This document shows positions 11,990-24,900 of a DNA stretch of 64,000 bases, piece after piece. The notes under the pieces are model-generated. The model did no database searches, was not told the DNA's origin, and saw only the letters and a program-made list of their open reading frames with translations. Location of the stretch: the NCBI RefSeq assembly GCF_016545825.1, contig NC_052613.1, positions 38,608,112-38,672,111 of the forward strand, written 5' to 3'. Position numbers and translations under genes: made by a program. This DNA comes from Eucalyptus grandis. Lineage: Eukaryota > Streptophyta > Magnoliopsida > Myrtales > Myrtaceae. Each line of letters opens with the position of its first letter. The stretch's first letter is position 1.

Positions 11990-12830
11990 AACTAGTTAAT
12001 ATGATAATTACTAGGCATCTTCATATGTTAAAGGAAAGGAACAAGTAGTTGTTGTCACATTCCTTATTTATGGTATTTATGCATGTTAATAATGGTGGGC
12101 AATTAAAGGAAAGGAACAAGTAGTTGTTGTCACATTCCTTATTTATGGTATGTATGCATGTTAATAATGGTGGGCAAGTTAAATGTCGTGGTTGTCCAAT
12201 TAGTGTGAAGTAACTATGGATTGGACTTACATAGTGATTTCTTGCTATTGCATTAGTTTAATTAATGATCCAACTAATATGAAATGGAATTAAATATGGA
12301 TTGGAGAGTTTACAGAGTCAGACTTTGCCATGTAAGCAGTGCATTAATTGAGTGACTTGAACCTTCATCACATCCCTTATATGATATCTGTGATCTGGGT
12401 TACGGGAGAATTCCAGTATTTCCTACGAGGCTAAGTGTTACGAAAAACAATCAATTGTTATTATGATAATTACTTTGCATCTTCAATTGTTGAAGGAGAG
12501 AAACAACAAGTGGTAGTTGTCACATTCACCTTATTTATAGTATGTATGTATGTTAATAATGGTTGGCAAGTTGAATGATGTGGCTGTGCAATTAGTGTCA
12601 AGTAACCTAGCTATGGATTGGGGACATCTAGTGATTTTGCTAATTAATGATCTAACGAAGTATGAAATGGGGTCAGATATGGATTGGAGAGTTTACACAT
12701 TCAGATTTTGCCACATGAGCAGTGCAATAATTGAGTAACTTTAAACCTTTTTCTCATTTCTTGTATGATATACGTGATCCTGGTATACTGGAGAATTCAG
12801 GTATTTCCTACATGACTAAGCATGAAATTA
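11990..12830. repeat. Nested tandem duplication: about 440-bp unit, with an inner 81-bp duplication
   Basis: A block near 11998 (ATGATAATTACTAGGCATCT) recurs near 12462 (ATGATAATTACTTTGCATCT). Both are followed by the same series of motifs: GTTGTCACATTC, GTTAATAATGG, CAATTAGTGT, GGAGAGTTTACA, then GTATTTCCTAC. Inside the first unit, an 81-bp segment containing GGAAAGGAACAAGTAGTTGT is repeated almost exactly, starting near 12030 and 12110. Confidence 0.75.
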
Positions 12831-15800
12831 GGATCTTGGACAAATGTAATGAGTTCCTTCCACTCTTACAAGATAAATCAAGCCAAATAAGCCATTAAAT
12901 AACGGTGGAATGATCCTACTATGGATCTTCCTATGGTTTATAGGAAAAAGCAAAGTCTATATATCACTCTTAGTCTAAGTGGAATATTGAATCTTTAATT
13001 ATGAATAATTGGAACAGCAATCGAATTTGTTCCAGAAGAATACAAACTTAACAAAGAATCTGCTGTGAGCAGTATTTTGTGTTGAATCTGAAAAACGCGA
13101 TGATATCAATTTCTTATAAGTCTTAACAAAAAAATATTAAATGCAATAAGCTCTTAAAGAAAAAAAGTCCATAATATTCGTCCTGCAAAACTACTCAAAC
13201 AAATTTTATGTGGTTCTAAGGTTATAGGCAAATGAGATAAATAGATTTCGACCAAAAGAAAAAAAGAGATACATGATAGATTGCAATGTGAGAGTGGGAA
13301 TTTGACATAATGAATGTCAATGACGCAAAATTTTAAACCTATGTATCACACTACACCTGATATTAAGAAATAGAATTTTCATGATTTCGTGAAGCCATTT
13401 GTGAAATTTTTATTGTATGATTACAACGCTGAGTTAATTACTCATGATTGGTGCATTTGGAAAAAATCGCGTGTCCAGAAAACTCTGCTTGACTTCTTGT
13501 TGTGAATAATGAAACCCTCTAAAATTGCTATAATTTGTGAAGTCATCTGTAATTCTCTACTGACAAAGTTGTCCGTGTCTTCTTGATATGATTGGCTATG
13601 GGGCAGTTTTCTTTCTATGGGCAATTGTGGACATGAAATTCTGCTTCTTCCTTGTGTTTTGGCCAGGTTCGTGTTTTCCCTGAATTTTGCAAGATCATTC
13701 TGATTATTCTTTTATATCAAATCTATATTTGCACTAGCCATTTCTCTTTATCATCAAAGTGTTTTGATATTGCTATGAACAAATAAATTTTCATGCTTAG
13801 TGCTAACATCTTACCAAATAGCATGCTTAGTCCAGTAAGAATGTCTTGTGATTGATAAGAACCATGTTAACTCATAGATTTGGTTGTTATGACAATTTTG
13901 TACTGGATTGAAGGCTCCTGAGTTTTCTTCATCATGAGTTTTCTTCATCTTGATGATTATTCTACCATTTAGTTATTTAGAGGGCTGTTAGATAAGAGTT
14001 GGATATGTTATGAAGCTAGGGGTGCACTTTTATGTGATAGTTTAATCATAGTGGTAGTGCGCTTTAGAACTTTAGTGGACTTGGCCAAATACGTGCAATT
14101 ACTTCCTGTGGTTTTCATTCATTGTTCAGATGTCTTTTTGGTCATTCTAAGTAATTTTAATTGCCTTTTTACACTACTTGTATTGGCATTGTTGTTTTGT
14201 GCTTAGGGTGCAATACCTGCAGCCACCCATTAATGCTTATTTTTGTTGCTTTGGAAGAGTTGCTTCCATACACGATCTGGTGATTTCTGTTATGGTTAGA
14301 ACTGAATGCTTTTAGAATTTCTGGGTCCATTCTGACGGGCAATTAAGCAAATATTTGGGCGAGAATGCAAATGGCTAGGAAGTTGGAGGCACATGTCTGG
14401 TGCACCTACTAGTTCTTCGGACTTATTGGACTTTTATCGAGGGAAACTTGTCATGGACCACTTTGTTATCTTGCATTTTTTCTTTCCTTTACTGCATTTT
14501 AATTTGTATTTGACCTTGGTATGCATGTATTGATTTTTTATTTTGATATCCTTTTACCCAAGCATTTTCTTGTGGGAAAATCTGTGGCTTTAGTTGTGGT
14601 GCAACTCAACTTCAAGCCTTTTGCCCATCCTTTTTGATTTCTACAAGCGAAAATAGGAAGATCATGAACTAAATTGAGGACTTGAACGAAGGTATCAGGA
14701 TGTAGTTTTTTTTGGGTTTGGTATTACTGTATGGTATACAAGGATATCACTTATATGCAGTGGACTTGGTCAATCTCCATTTGACAGCCCTAGATAAGCC
14801 ATCTAAACATCATATAAATGTATATTAGACATGGAGGAATGATTTGGTTGTGGAGGAAGAGTGCCAGCATATCATGCTGGCTTTGGTTTCCTAAGGCATT
14901 GCGTAGGCATAGTGTGTGCAAATTTGGGACTATCCTTCTTATCCTGCCTTGATTTTGGTTGAATCCTTATCTTTTGGATGGTATTTCCTTATAAGAATTT
15001 TTGGCCCCTTTCACGTGGATGGATGGAAAATTAGTCTGAAATACGAATAAAATTCTCACACAATGATTTCACGTTTTAGCACTCAATTATCCTGACACAT
15101 GCTAAAAGCAACACCTGAATTTTCCTTGGTAGGTAGCATATTTAACGCAAACATTATGCTCTCCTGTTTTTGCCAAGCTAATGTGATACGTGAAGGTTTT
15201 CTGCCTTTTCAAGGAATGCTTCGAAAAGTGTCCACATTGAGCCAAAGCTTTGTACATCCTTTATTGTCTGTTACGTTTGGTATTTCACTCATGGAGAATG
15301 GCCGTCTTTTCAGTTGTGCCGGGTAGACTATTGCTCTTTTTCTTTTTTGTTGCATGTCCTTTTCAGTACTTTGGTGTCATGTTGTGGAATGGATTATGTC
15401 TTTACGCTTTCTATTGAGCTCGAAATGTTCTGAGGTTTCCATCCTGGGGCAATCTGAGCATGACCAAACCCAGTCCCCACTGCCAAGGCGGAAGCAGGAA
15501 TAAGAAGATGATGAGCACTGAGAGAGTGAAAGAAGGAGGAGAAGGAAGAAAAAATGTGAATTAGGGAATAGTGTTACTTTTGTCAAATCATTTATTTCAT
15601 TGTTGAACCCTATGAGCATGGAAAACGGACATGCCAAGGAATATTAAAATGTCAAATGCATTGAGTTTTATTCAAGTGTGAAGTGCTCAAAGCTTTTGTA
15701 CTATTCGATATTTGATCTGTTGATGTTGGCGAGGCAGGCTTTGATCCTGAGCGCTTGTTTCATTTGTGCGGAAGCTATTCTGCATGTATAGAATTCGATA

Positions 15801-16737
15801 ATGAATGCTTGAAAGTACTGGAAGAGCAGAAAATGGCCAGTGTATGTGTGCATCTCTGAAAATTTAGCCTATGGGTTTTTTTGGCACAAACACAGTTAGA
15901 TTAAAGGCATTATAGACATGGAGTGACGAGGATTAGTATGGCTTTATCAGTTTCAGGTTCTCTCTTTGAAGCGTTTCAAAGCCGGCCCTTAATGTAATGA
16001 TATTTGGTATCGAATCTGTGACTATTCTCGTTCAACTCTTTTTGAAAAAAATTCAACGTTTTCGCTTTTTATTGGACTTTTGAAATATGGCCTCTCGCTT
16101 TCTCCTTTTTCTCTGCCTCACTCATCATAACTTGTAAATCCCTCTTGGCTGCATGATGACACTTCCAACTTGGTGGGGTCCATTTTCGAAAGGGATTGGG
16201 AGATTGATCTTCGAATGGCCCTTCAAATCTTCGATCCGCTTTCAATTCTAATCGCACACTAATTCTTAGAACTTAGTTTAGAAGATCTTCGTGCTTGCTT
16301 GAAGATGATAATGCTATTTTGAAGCGGACATATATTTTTACCGAAACAAAAGCACTTTTCTGGACATATCCGTCGAATGCGATGCTTGCGTGTTGTAAAA
16401 CTGCTAAACTTGCTATTCCAATGTAATTCGATGTTTAACAAAATTGAGTTTGAAAAGACGAAGCAAAACGGTGAGTGAAATAAACGTTGGGAGGTGAAAT
16501 TACGAGTGCGCCCCTCGAGGCCAAGGCCGTTCACCGTTTCCCGCCCAAGCCGCGATTTCGAAATTCAAAAAAGTAGTACAGCGCATGGTCTCGCATCAAC
16601 CGTTGGGTTTTTTCTATCCGTTAAGCCTCGAAGTGGCGGCCACCTGGCCATCGATTCTCCCCCACTCATTTCTTTAACATTTAAAAAAAAAGAAAAAAGA
16701 AAAAAGAAAAATCTCTCCACCGTTTGAATTTCGAAGC

Positions 16738-16860
16738 CCTAATTCTCTCTCCCCTCTTCCTCTCTCTCTCTCTCTCTCTCTCTCCATATATAACCGGACA
16801 AACCTCCCCCCGTCCTCCATTATTCCTCCTCCATTTCGATCTCTCTCTCTCTCTCTTCCT
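16738..16860. repeat. CT microsatellites in the beta-tubulin promoter and leader
   Basis: Pyrimidine runs (CT)n flank the TATA box. One is just upstream (about 16760-16784) and one lies in the 5' leader (about 16840-16860). CT-rich leaders are common in highly expressed plant genes. Confidence 0.85.
16787..16793 (+). promoter_or_regulatory. TATA box of the beta-tubulin gene
   Basis: TATATAA lies between CT tracts, 151 bp upstream of the start codon at 16938. Confidence 0.7.
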
Positions 16861-16937
16861 CTCGCCTCTCTCGCTCTCGCTCTCTCGATTCGAGTCCCAT
16901 TTTTCGAATCCGTTGCGCTTCAATCGTCCGAGCGAAG

Positions 16938-18806
16938 ATGCGTGAGATCCTGCACATCCAGGGCGGCCAGTGCGGCAACCAGATCGGGGCCAAGTTCTGG
17001 GAGGTGGTGTGCGCGGAGCACGGCATCGATGCCACGGGGCGGTACCACGGCGACTCGGAGCTCCAGCTGGAGCGGGTCAACGTGTACTACAACGAGGCCA
17101 GCTGCGGCCGCTTCGTCCCCCGCGCCGTCCTCATGGACCTCGAGCCCGGCACCATGGACAGCGTCCGCTCCGGCCCCTACGGCCAGATCTTCCGCCCCGA
17201 CAACTTCGTCTTCGGCCAGTCCGGCGCCGGCAACAACTGGGCCAAGGGCCACTACACCGAGGGCGCCGAGCTGATCGACTCGGTCCTCGACGTGGTCCGC
17301 AAGGAGGCCGAGAACTGCGACTGCCTCCAGGGTACGAAAACCGCGTTGTGATAATCTTTTGCTTGCGATTAGGGTTTCGATTTGTGCGAGAATTGATTTT
17401 TTTTTTTTTTTTTTTCGGTTGTGGTTGGACGGCAGGGTTTCAGGTGTGCCATTCGTTGGGAGGAGGTACCGGTTCGGGAATGGGGACGCTGTTGATCTCG
17501 AAGATCAGGGAAGAGTATCCCGACAGGATGATGCTCACTTTCTCGGTCTTCCCGTCTCCGAAGGTGTCGGATACTGTTGTGGAGCCCTACAACGCCACTT
17601 TGTCCGTGCACCAGCTCGTCGAGAATGCCGACGAGTGTATGGTTCTCGATAATGAGGCCTTGTATGACATTTGCTTCCGCACGCTCAAGCTCACGACTCC
17701 TAGCTGTGAGTTCCTTCTTTCCTGAAAAGGAAGTCTCATGTATCTTTTTTGGTTTTTTTTTTTTTTTGTTATACATTAAGATGTGTTTATCGGCGTATGG
17801 TCCTGTTTGAAATAGATCGTTCTTTTTTTCATGATGAGTACGCATAAAATCTGTTAGTGAATAGTTGAGTGTCATGTTTATGTGATGGATCTAAGTTGAT
17901 TAGATGGTTCTTTTAGATGACAAGAACGCAAAAAGATCTATTCGTGAATAGTTGAGTATCGTGTTTATGTGATGGATCTAAATTTGATAGATGGTTGAAT
18001 TAATTTTGGGAGATATACTGGCGGTAATTGGTGAAGAAATATTTGGGGCTGGTGTGGTGTATTCTTGTCTTGCATTTAGGCTTATTTGTGAACTGAGCAA
18101 ACATTTTGCGTGTTGGGTTGTTGCAGTTGGAGATTTGAATCACTTGATATCTGCAACAATGTCTGGAGTTACCTGCTGCTTGAGGTTTCCGGGGCAACTC
18201 AACTCTGATTTAAGGAAACTTGCTGTGAACCTCATACCCTTCCCTCGTCTCCACTTCTTCATGGTGGGGTTTGCTCCGCTTACCTCTCGTGGGTCACAGC
18301 AGTACAGAGCCCTCACAGTCCCTGAGCTAACTCAACAAATGTGGGATTCCAAGAACATGATGTGCGCAGCGGACCCGCGTCACGGGCGTTATCTCACCGC
18401 CTCTGCCATGTTCCGTGGAAAGATGAGCACCAAGGAAGTGGATGAGCAGATGCTCAATGTGCAGAACAAGAACTCCTCCTACTTTGTTGAGTGGATCCCC
18501 AACAACGTGAAGTCGACTGTCTGCGACATTCCGCCCACTGGCCTTAAGATGGCGTCGACATTCATCGGCAACTCGACTTCGATTCAGGAAATGTTCAGGC
18601 GTGTAAGTGAGCAATTCACTGCCATGTTCAGGAGGAAGGCTTTCTTGCATTGGTATACTGGGGAAGGAATGGATGAGATGGAGTTTACTGAGGCAGAGAG
18701 CAACATGAACGACTTGGTCTCGGAGTACCAGCAGTATCAGGATGCGACCGCTGATGATGAGGAGTACGAGGAAGAGGAGGGTGATTACCAGGAGGAGGAG
18801 ATGTAG
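16938..18806 (+). CDS. TUB: Beta-tubulin
   Basis: The CDS joins 16938-17331, 17436-17705 and 18127-18806, giving 447 aa, the normal family length. It starts [20 protein letters not shown], carries the GTP-binding tubulin signature GGGTGSGMG (about residues 140-148) and ends in the acidic tail ([15 protein letters not shown]) used for MAP and motor binding. Introns fall at the Gly before FQVCHSLGG and inside the Phe codon before GDLNHL, a typical plant beta-tubulin layout. The product pairs with alpha-tubulin to build microtubules. Exon 1 is extremely GC-rich at third positions while exons 2-3 are not. Nothing looks broken. Confidence 0.98.
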
Positions 18807-19617
18807 TGAGGGACATCCGATTGGTTGGAGAAGTTGCTATCATGTTATAGCAGCCATTCTTTCTAACCTCAACTTCCAGTTGCTGGTTTGTAGAATGTGA
18901 AGTTAGTTGATGAGGGGGGAGAAAACTAAGTACAATATTTTAGCTATTTCTGTAACCTGCAATTATGTTAGACAAGAGCCTTGGAATTCCTATTATCTTT
19001 TATAAATTGATATTGCATTCAGTAAGACTAAATTGATATTGCATCCAGTTACTGGTCCCTTTGCTTGCTGAATTATGGTTGGTGACTGAATAGTCGTCAA
19101 CTCATCAACCTTTGAATTCTTGTCGTGCTGGCTGCTATGTGATAATCTTATATGTGCATAGATTACAAAGTCGAGCCTTGAGTACAAGAATGTCTATGAA
19201 TGTATTTGAATTTTGTTAATCCTTCATTCTTTTTGTATTGTTTCACAATGTATGACGAGCTGCATATTTTGATCGCGAAAGTCTCACTTTGAAAATATCT
19301 TCGCTACCTGGGACTGCCAAAATATGGGTCCTAAGGCTAAACGTCAAAAATGGCTCTGAGATGCTTGAAGGGTCCGGCGCCAACCATCTTTATGAATCTT
19401 TTGAGAGGCTTCCATGTGGCACATTGGAGAGACCGAAATGATTTAAAATTGATGATTTCGTTGCCACCAACTAAACTTCCTCTATGGTTGTCTCATGGAG
19501 TGTCATCGACTTCCATGGGAATTACGGTACAGAAACAAGCATCTCTTCACCACTAGCTTCCAGTTTTATATTCATACCGAAGGTTCTTGTCACATTAAGG
19601 TCTCCAACACCTTGTGC
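18807..19617. other. Beta-tubulin 3' UTR and intergenic spacer
   Basis: The 3' UTR probably reaches about 19020. A short direct repeat, AAATTGATATTGCAT, occurs twice at about 19004-19045. No further gene is visible before the TATA box at 19618. Confidence 0.5.
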
Positions 19618-19624
19618 TATATAA
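19618..19624 (+). promoter_or_regulatory. TATA box of the PAR1-family gene
   Basis: TATATAA lies 134 bp before the start codon at 19758, a typical distance for a plant leader. Confidence 0.65.
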
Positions 19625-19757
19625 ACTAGCATCCTTCAGAGGAATTCGTCACCAGAAAAGAAGTTGCTACGCAACCAAGTGCAACAAGCAAAGACGCCGA
19701 GATCTCTCACTTGCCCGCGTTTTGTCGGAGAAACAGGCTTCCTCTTCTCCTCATAAA

Positions 19758-20517
19758 ATGGCCTTGATTCTCTTCCTCGCCTTCTCGTTCTTCCTCCAAG
19801 GAGCTCTGGGTATAACCCGTGCTTCTTCTTTGCCATAGTGCAACTGTGACTAGCTATTTGATTTCTCGACTGAGCCATCTGTTTTTACTTCCTTATGTTT
19901 TTCGTTGTCAGGTAACATTGCGTGCGAGCAGCTACCTACGGAACTCTGCTCGTTCTCGATTGCATCTAATGGAAGGCGGTGCGTCCTGGAGAACTACGTG
20001 AGCCTGATGGATGGGAAGATGGAATACGAATGCAAGACCTCTCAGGTGGCTGTGGATATCATGCACGAGTGGATCGAGACCGATGATTGCATCCGTGCCT
20101 GTGGAGTGGATAGGCAGTCTGTTGGCATATCTTCAGATGCTCTCCTTCAGCCTTCCTTCACCGCCAAGCTCTGCTCACCGGCATGTTACCACAACTGCCC
20201 TAACATTGTTGATCTTTACTTCAACTTGGCCCTCGGAGAAGGTAATTCCCAACCGCAAATTAATCCACGCCATCTGCTTCCAAACAACATTGTCCTCCTG
20301 AAATCTTCACTATCACTGACTCTACTATCGATTTTCAACAGGTGTCTATTTGGCGGATCACTGTGAGGTGCAACGGAGCAACCCGAAACGAGTCATGAGA
20401 GAGGTTCGAGATGCCAGCATAGCATCCGGTCCCATGGGTGATGCGCCTATGGGGAGTCTTTCTGGTGAATACTATGAGATTGGAGATGCCCCTGCTGAAG
20501 CTCCCCTGTATTACTAG
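19758..20517 (+). CDS. PAR1 (photoassimilate-responsive) family secreted protein
   Basis: The CDS joins 19758-19809, 19912-20241 and 20342-20517, giving 185 aa. The first exon encodes little more than a signal peptide (MALILFLAFSFFLQGALG), then the Cys-rich domain begins IACEQLPTELCSFSIAS. Conserved parts include RCVLENY, YECKTSQV, the WIETDDCIRACGVDRQSVGI segment and CSPACYHNCPNIVDLYFNLA. The three-exon layout, size and cysteines match plant PAR1 proteins, first described as induced by sugars in tobacco; the biochemical role is unknown. Secretion is inferred from the signal peptide. The C-terminal tail (GEYYEIGDAPAEAPLYY) is Pro/Ala-rich and less conserved. Confidence 0.92.
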
Positions 20518-21917
20518 GGGTCATACTCATATATATTTGTGGTTCATGTTGTTTCTGTCTAATTGCTTTAGCTTGTGATGAGCATGCCATGTATTTGCCT
20601 ATAGACATTATGAGAATTGTAAGGTGCTATGTCACCTAAAACTTCTATGGTATTGTGCTATTCGGCAAATAAGGTATTTGCCAAATATAGGTTTTGCCAA
20701 AGCAGTGACATTATCATTATACATTTGATGATTCGTGAACTAGATTAAAGTTCAGATACTAATTAGAAAAATGATTAAGAAATTTATAATTAACGAATGG
20801 ACTACAAAACACACTTAATCTCAGCCCCCCGTCATCGTCCTGATAATTCTCATAATTCTCTGTTCCTCCTCAATTGTTGCTATTCTATAATTGCTGTGAA
20901 AAACTGCCACTCCTCCATTGATGCGAACAAGGTATAAAGCCCACTTCTTCATCAGGCAAGAATGTGCTTGATCATCGAAATGCATGGTATTTTCCGGGGA
21001 AAAGTACAAAAATGTCCTAAATCTATTACAATTGTACTAATTTAATTTTAAAATTTTAAATTTGACCAATTCAATGTTAAATTTTTTTATGTAGAGACCA
21101 ATTCAATCTATTTAGCCAGTTTAGGTCAGAAACGTGAAGGTGATTTCAGTTGTCCTATGTGGCACAATTGATGCTCATATAGATGTTTTTTAATAAATTT
21201 TTGAATTTTTTTTTAACATTTTTTGTTTTTTTTTTTTTTTTTTGTTATTTTTTCTTTTTTTCCTTCTATTTTTCCTTTCATTTTGGTTGCTAAGGGTCAC
21301 GAACCCCTGACCATGGGTGAGGGAGCAAAGGCCCTTGACAGATCTAGGCAACGGCCGCCTCACCCGTGACTGACAAGCTCGCGAGCCAAAATGAAAGAAA
21401 AAATAAAAATAAAAAAGAAAAAAATATTAAAAAAATTATTTAAAAATGTTCATATTAACATTGTTCATTCCACGTAAGACGACCAACATTCACATTCGCA
21501 ATTTCCACCGAAATTAGTCGGATGAATTGAATTGATATCAATGTGAAAATGTTTAAGACTAAATTAATTTAATTAAGAAAATTCAAAACTAAATTGATGC
21601 CAACACAGTTGGTTTAAGACTTTTATGATACTTTTTTGTATTTACTGCTATTTGTATTTTGTTTTCTAAAAACCATGCCCAATTTGCTTATGGGAAAAAA
21701 AGAAAATGAGGCCCTATTAAAGATCGTAGGAAAATGGAATAAGCATTTGTGTCGCATCGTCAGTTGAAGTTCTACATTTCATACAACAAGATATGAAGCG
21801 ATTATTCATGCAAATACACACTAATATAGTAATATCCGGTTCAGAAGGCATTTTTCGACCGGACGAGCTCCTTCTCCGTTGGTCATTAACTTCATCGCTC
21901 ATTGAATTGCCTCGTCA
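20518..21917. other. Spacer between convergent PAR1 and GH3 genes, mostly transposon
   Basis: The PAR1 3' UTR is followed by AT-rich DNA, then by the inverted-repeat element at about 21000-21645. Bases from about 21650 to 21917 probably include the 3' UTR of the minus-strand GH3 gene. The part to about 21795 is also present near 34.6-34.8 kb. Confidence 0.55.
21000..21645. mobile_element. Non-autonomous inverted-repeat element with GC-rich core (E1)
   Basis: The left end (AAGTACAAAAATGTCCTAAA) and the reverse complement of the right end (AAATACAAAAAAGTATCATA) are similar, and both run into AT-rich arms with CAATTCAAT-type motifs. The centre (about 21290-21390) is GC-rich. No transposase is visible. 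The borders are approximate and no target-site duplication was identified. The right part of this element recurs at 34290-34640. Confidence 0.55.
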
Positions 21918-24900
21918 TCAGGCTTCCTTCTTGCATTTCAACCCGAAACCCAGGGGGAACAAGGGATCATAAGAATTAGCTTTATGGTCCATGGGCAGTT
22001 GTTCAACCGTTCTAAACCACGAGACTGGTAATTGACCTTCAAAATCATAGTCGCCGAAGACCACATCTGTGATGCCTGTTCCTTCGGTTCCAGGTAACCA
22101 AGCAGCAACAAGAGCATCTATCTTCTCCAGAACATGGGGTTCTATGACCAAGGGTCTTCCAGAGACGACAAGTACGAGTGTAGGTATTCTCTCGGCGACT
22201 GACTTTATCACGTCCGTTCCGTTGAATGGGATTGCAAGTTCGGCGTTATCACCCAGAGTTTCTGCATAGGACCTTCACCAACAGCAACGATGGCGAAAGT
22301 GTAATCATGACTTGCTAATGTGGAAGGAGATGGATTTTGCTCGTAAATCACTTCTGTGTTGCCTCCAACTGCTTCCTTGATTGCATCTAAGATAGTCGTA
22401 CCTATAGAAGAAAATGTTTCATGTTCATCAGTAATAATTGTGACATCACTTTGAATGAAGGCATTATGAACAAGAGATGTCTGAAATACAGTTGGCAGGT
22501 TCAATATTTTTAAGACACAGCTCTACACAATTAGCGATTTATATCTTCCTCATGCTTCTCAAGCATAAAGCTAAAAGGTGGGTTCATTGTATATAACTAG
22601 GACATGAAGATAGCCAAAATAGCATATCGTATCACTAAAACCTAAAGAGAGGTCAACATGGTGAAGAAAAGAAAGCTCAAACGCAGTAAAGATACTGCAC
22701 AGTATCACAAATTCTCTTTGCGGGGTACTCATACACAAGTCTGTTGATATCTAGAGACTATCTGTACTCCTATTTCCATGAATCATGCATGCACTTTCAT
22801 CCAACGCCGAAGTAAATCTCTTTTACACAAAGCAAATATGGTGTGCAATTTTAACCATAGGGAAGATATACGGAAGGATGGATACCGATTGTGATCCTGC
22901 CACTGCTTCCATGCCAAGCGACAGTCCACCCTCCACATTGATAACCTAGATCATCAGCATGACTTCCTGCAACCAGAATTTTCTTTGCATTTTTGTCTAA
23001 TGGGAGAAATGGTTTCATAGGCTCCTTCCCATTTTTCAACAATACCAACGACTTTCGAACTGCTTCACGTGCTAATTCTCTATGCGACTGCCAAAAGATG
23101 ATTAAGGTCAGACTGTTTGTCCAGGCCAAAGTAAAATATACTTACTAATACATCCAGGCTGAACAATTTTAGATATATCACTGGACATCTTAAAAGACAA
23201 AAGATCCAATTTTTAAGAAGTATCCCAGAATTTCATTTAGTATTCAGCTGCTGTAAAATATAAGAAAAATACTAGAGTGCCCAAAACTTGGCCTTGATGA
23301 GATGGTTGAGCACATCTGCATAATTCATGACAGCTAAAGTATATCTCTAACATGGAAAATCCTTAGAATTTACCTTGCAACCAACAATCTGAAGCAATGA
23401 TCTATCAGAAAAAGGATGCTCAAATAGACCAGATACAAACTTGACTCTCAGTATCCGTTGAACCGCATCATCTATTCTGGACATTGGTACTTCCCCTGAT
23501 TCAGCCAAGGCTGTCAAATCCTCTGCAAATTGTTCATGTCTAAAAGGCACCATAATCTGAAAAAAAAAAAATGTACGAGTTACCATATAAATCGGACATT
23601 ATGGATCTCACTTAATAAATAGGGAAGAAAAACCCAAACTTTGCTTAAGTGACAAATTTACCCAAATTTTTTTTTTTTTTTAACGTGAAAAAAATTTTGC
23701 CCTGACACATTTATCCCAATTTTTTTTTTAACACAAAAACCAACCGTTTGACACATTTACCCTAAATTATAGGGTATTTTGGTCTTTTTAGTTGGCGTTC
23801 GGTGAGGGCTAGCCTAGTCGGTGTTGGGCGAGGGTCACCCTCGCCTAGGTTGGCTAGGGCCGCCTTCGCTGGCTTCGGGCGAGGGCCGCCCTCGATTGGG
23901 TCGGGTGAGGGCCTCCTCGCGCCCTCGCCCGAGATCTAGTGAGGGAGGCCCTTGCTCGATGTCGGCGAGGCACCCCTCCTTGACGCAAGTGAGGGCTGCC
24001 TCGTTAGCGTCGGCGAGGCTTTCGCTCAAGGCCCTCACGGCGACAGTGAGGTCGGCCCTCGCTAGATCGGGCGAGGGGTGCCCTTGCCCGACGCTGGTGA
24101 GGTGGACCCTTGCTTGATGTCGACCCTCGCCCGACGCAGGACGCTGCCTTCCCATCGCTGGCTCAACCATGGTCGGCGGAGGGGAGAAGAAAAAAAAGAA
24201 AAAAGAAAAAAAAAGGAAAATAAAAAAATAAGACAAAAATATCATTGATTGGGTAAATGTGTCATAATTTGAAAAATTTGTGATTTTTCATGTTATAAAA
24301 AAAATTTAGGATAAATATGTCATTTGCAGCAAATTTTAAAGTTTTTGGTGGTCTTTTCCCAAATAAATATCATTGTTTCCATTTGGTCTTTACCATGTCA
24401 ATCCCGGCATTAACTGCCAGAGAAATACTCTGACGGTAGTTTGAGCCATGAGGTTGACTGAGTCGGTCAAGCCCTTCCCAGTCTGAAATGACAAAACCCT
24501 GCATCAACATTTCTGTCACATCAGTTGAGTGATCCCATTTATGAATCTCAATGTGTTATAATAAAGTAGAAGAATTGCAAATCGTTCCAACAGAATCTAG
24601 CGACATACAATCTTCCAGTTTCTTTGTGTCGATTGACAAGCTCTGCCATTCAGTAAATGAATTCACTGGGATTCCTCACCTTAAAACCTAACTTATTTTT
24701 TAAGACCTCTGTCAGGAGAAAATAGTCAGTATGCAGCCTGCGCCCATTCCAGCTAGAGTAAGATGCCATGACTGTGCAAACACCTTGGGAGATACAATCC
24801 AAATAGGGAGCCATATGTATCCTTTCTAGATCTTCATAAGACGTTACAGTGTTCCCCTCATTTACACCTCTTTCGGTTCCTCCATCTCCAACAAAATGCT

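Larger units (their letters stand above)
8929..16480. other. Long gene-poor region
   Basis: I found no convincing protein gene on either strand. Its first few hundred bases probably hold the 3' UTR of the RING gene. The rest is AT-rich and holds an AG microsatellite near 9942-9988 and two diverged duplications listed separately. A short open stretch near 15730-15850 is read in one frame but has no recognisable family. Unannotated noncoding transcripts cannot be excluded. Confidence 0.5.

Noticed and set aside
16942..17725. Alternative plus-strand frames over beta-tubulin exon 1 (Ala/Ser- and Arg-rich)
   Set aside because: GC-rich shadow frames of the tubulin exon, running into the intron.
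23821..24245. Open frames on both strands within the intron element
   Set aside because: They come from the GC-rich core of the transposon; Arg/Pro/Ser-rich with no transposase motif.
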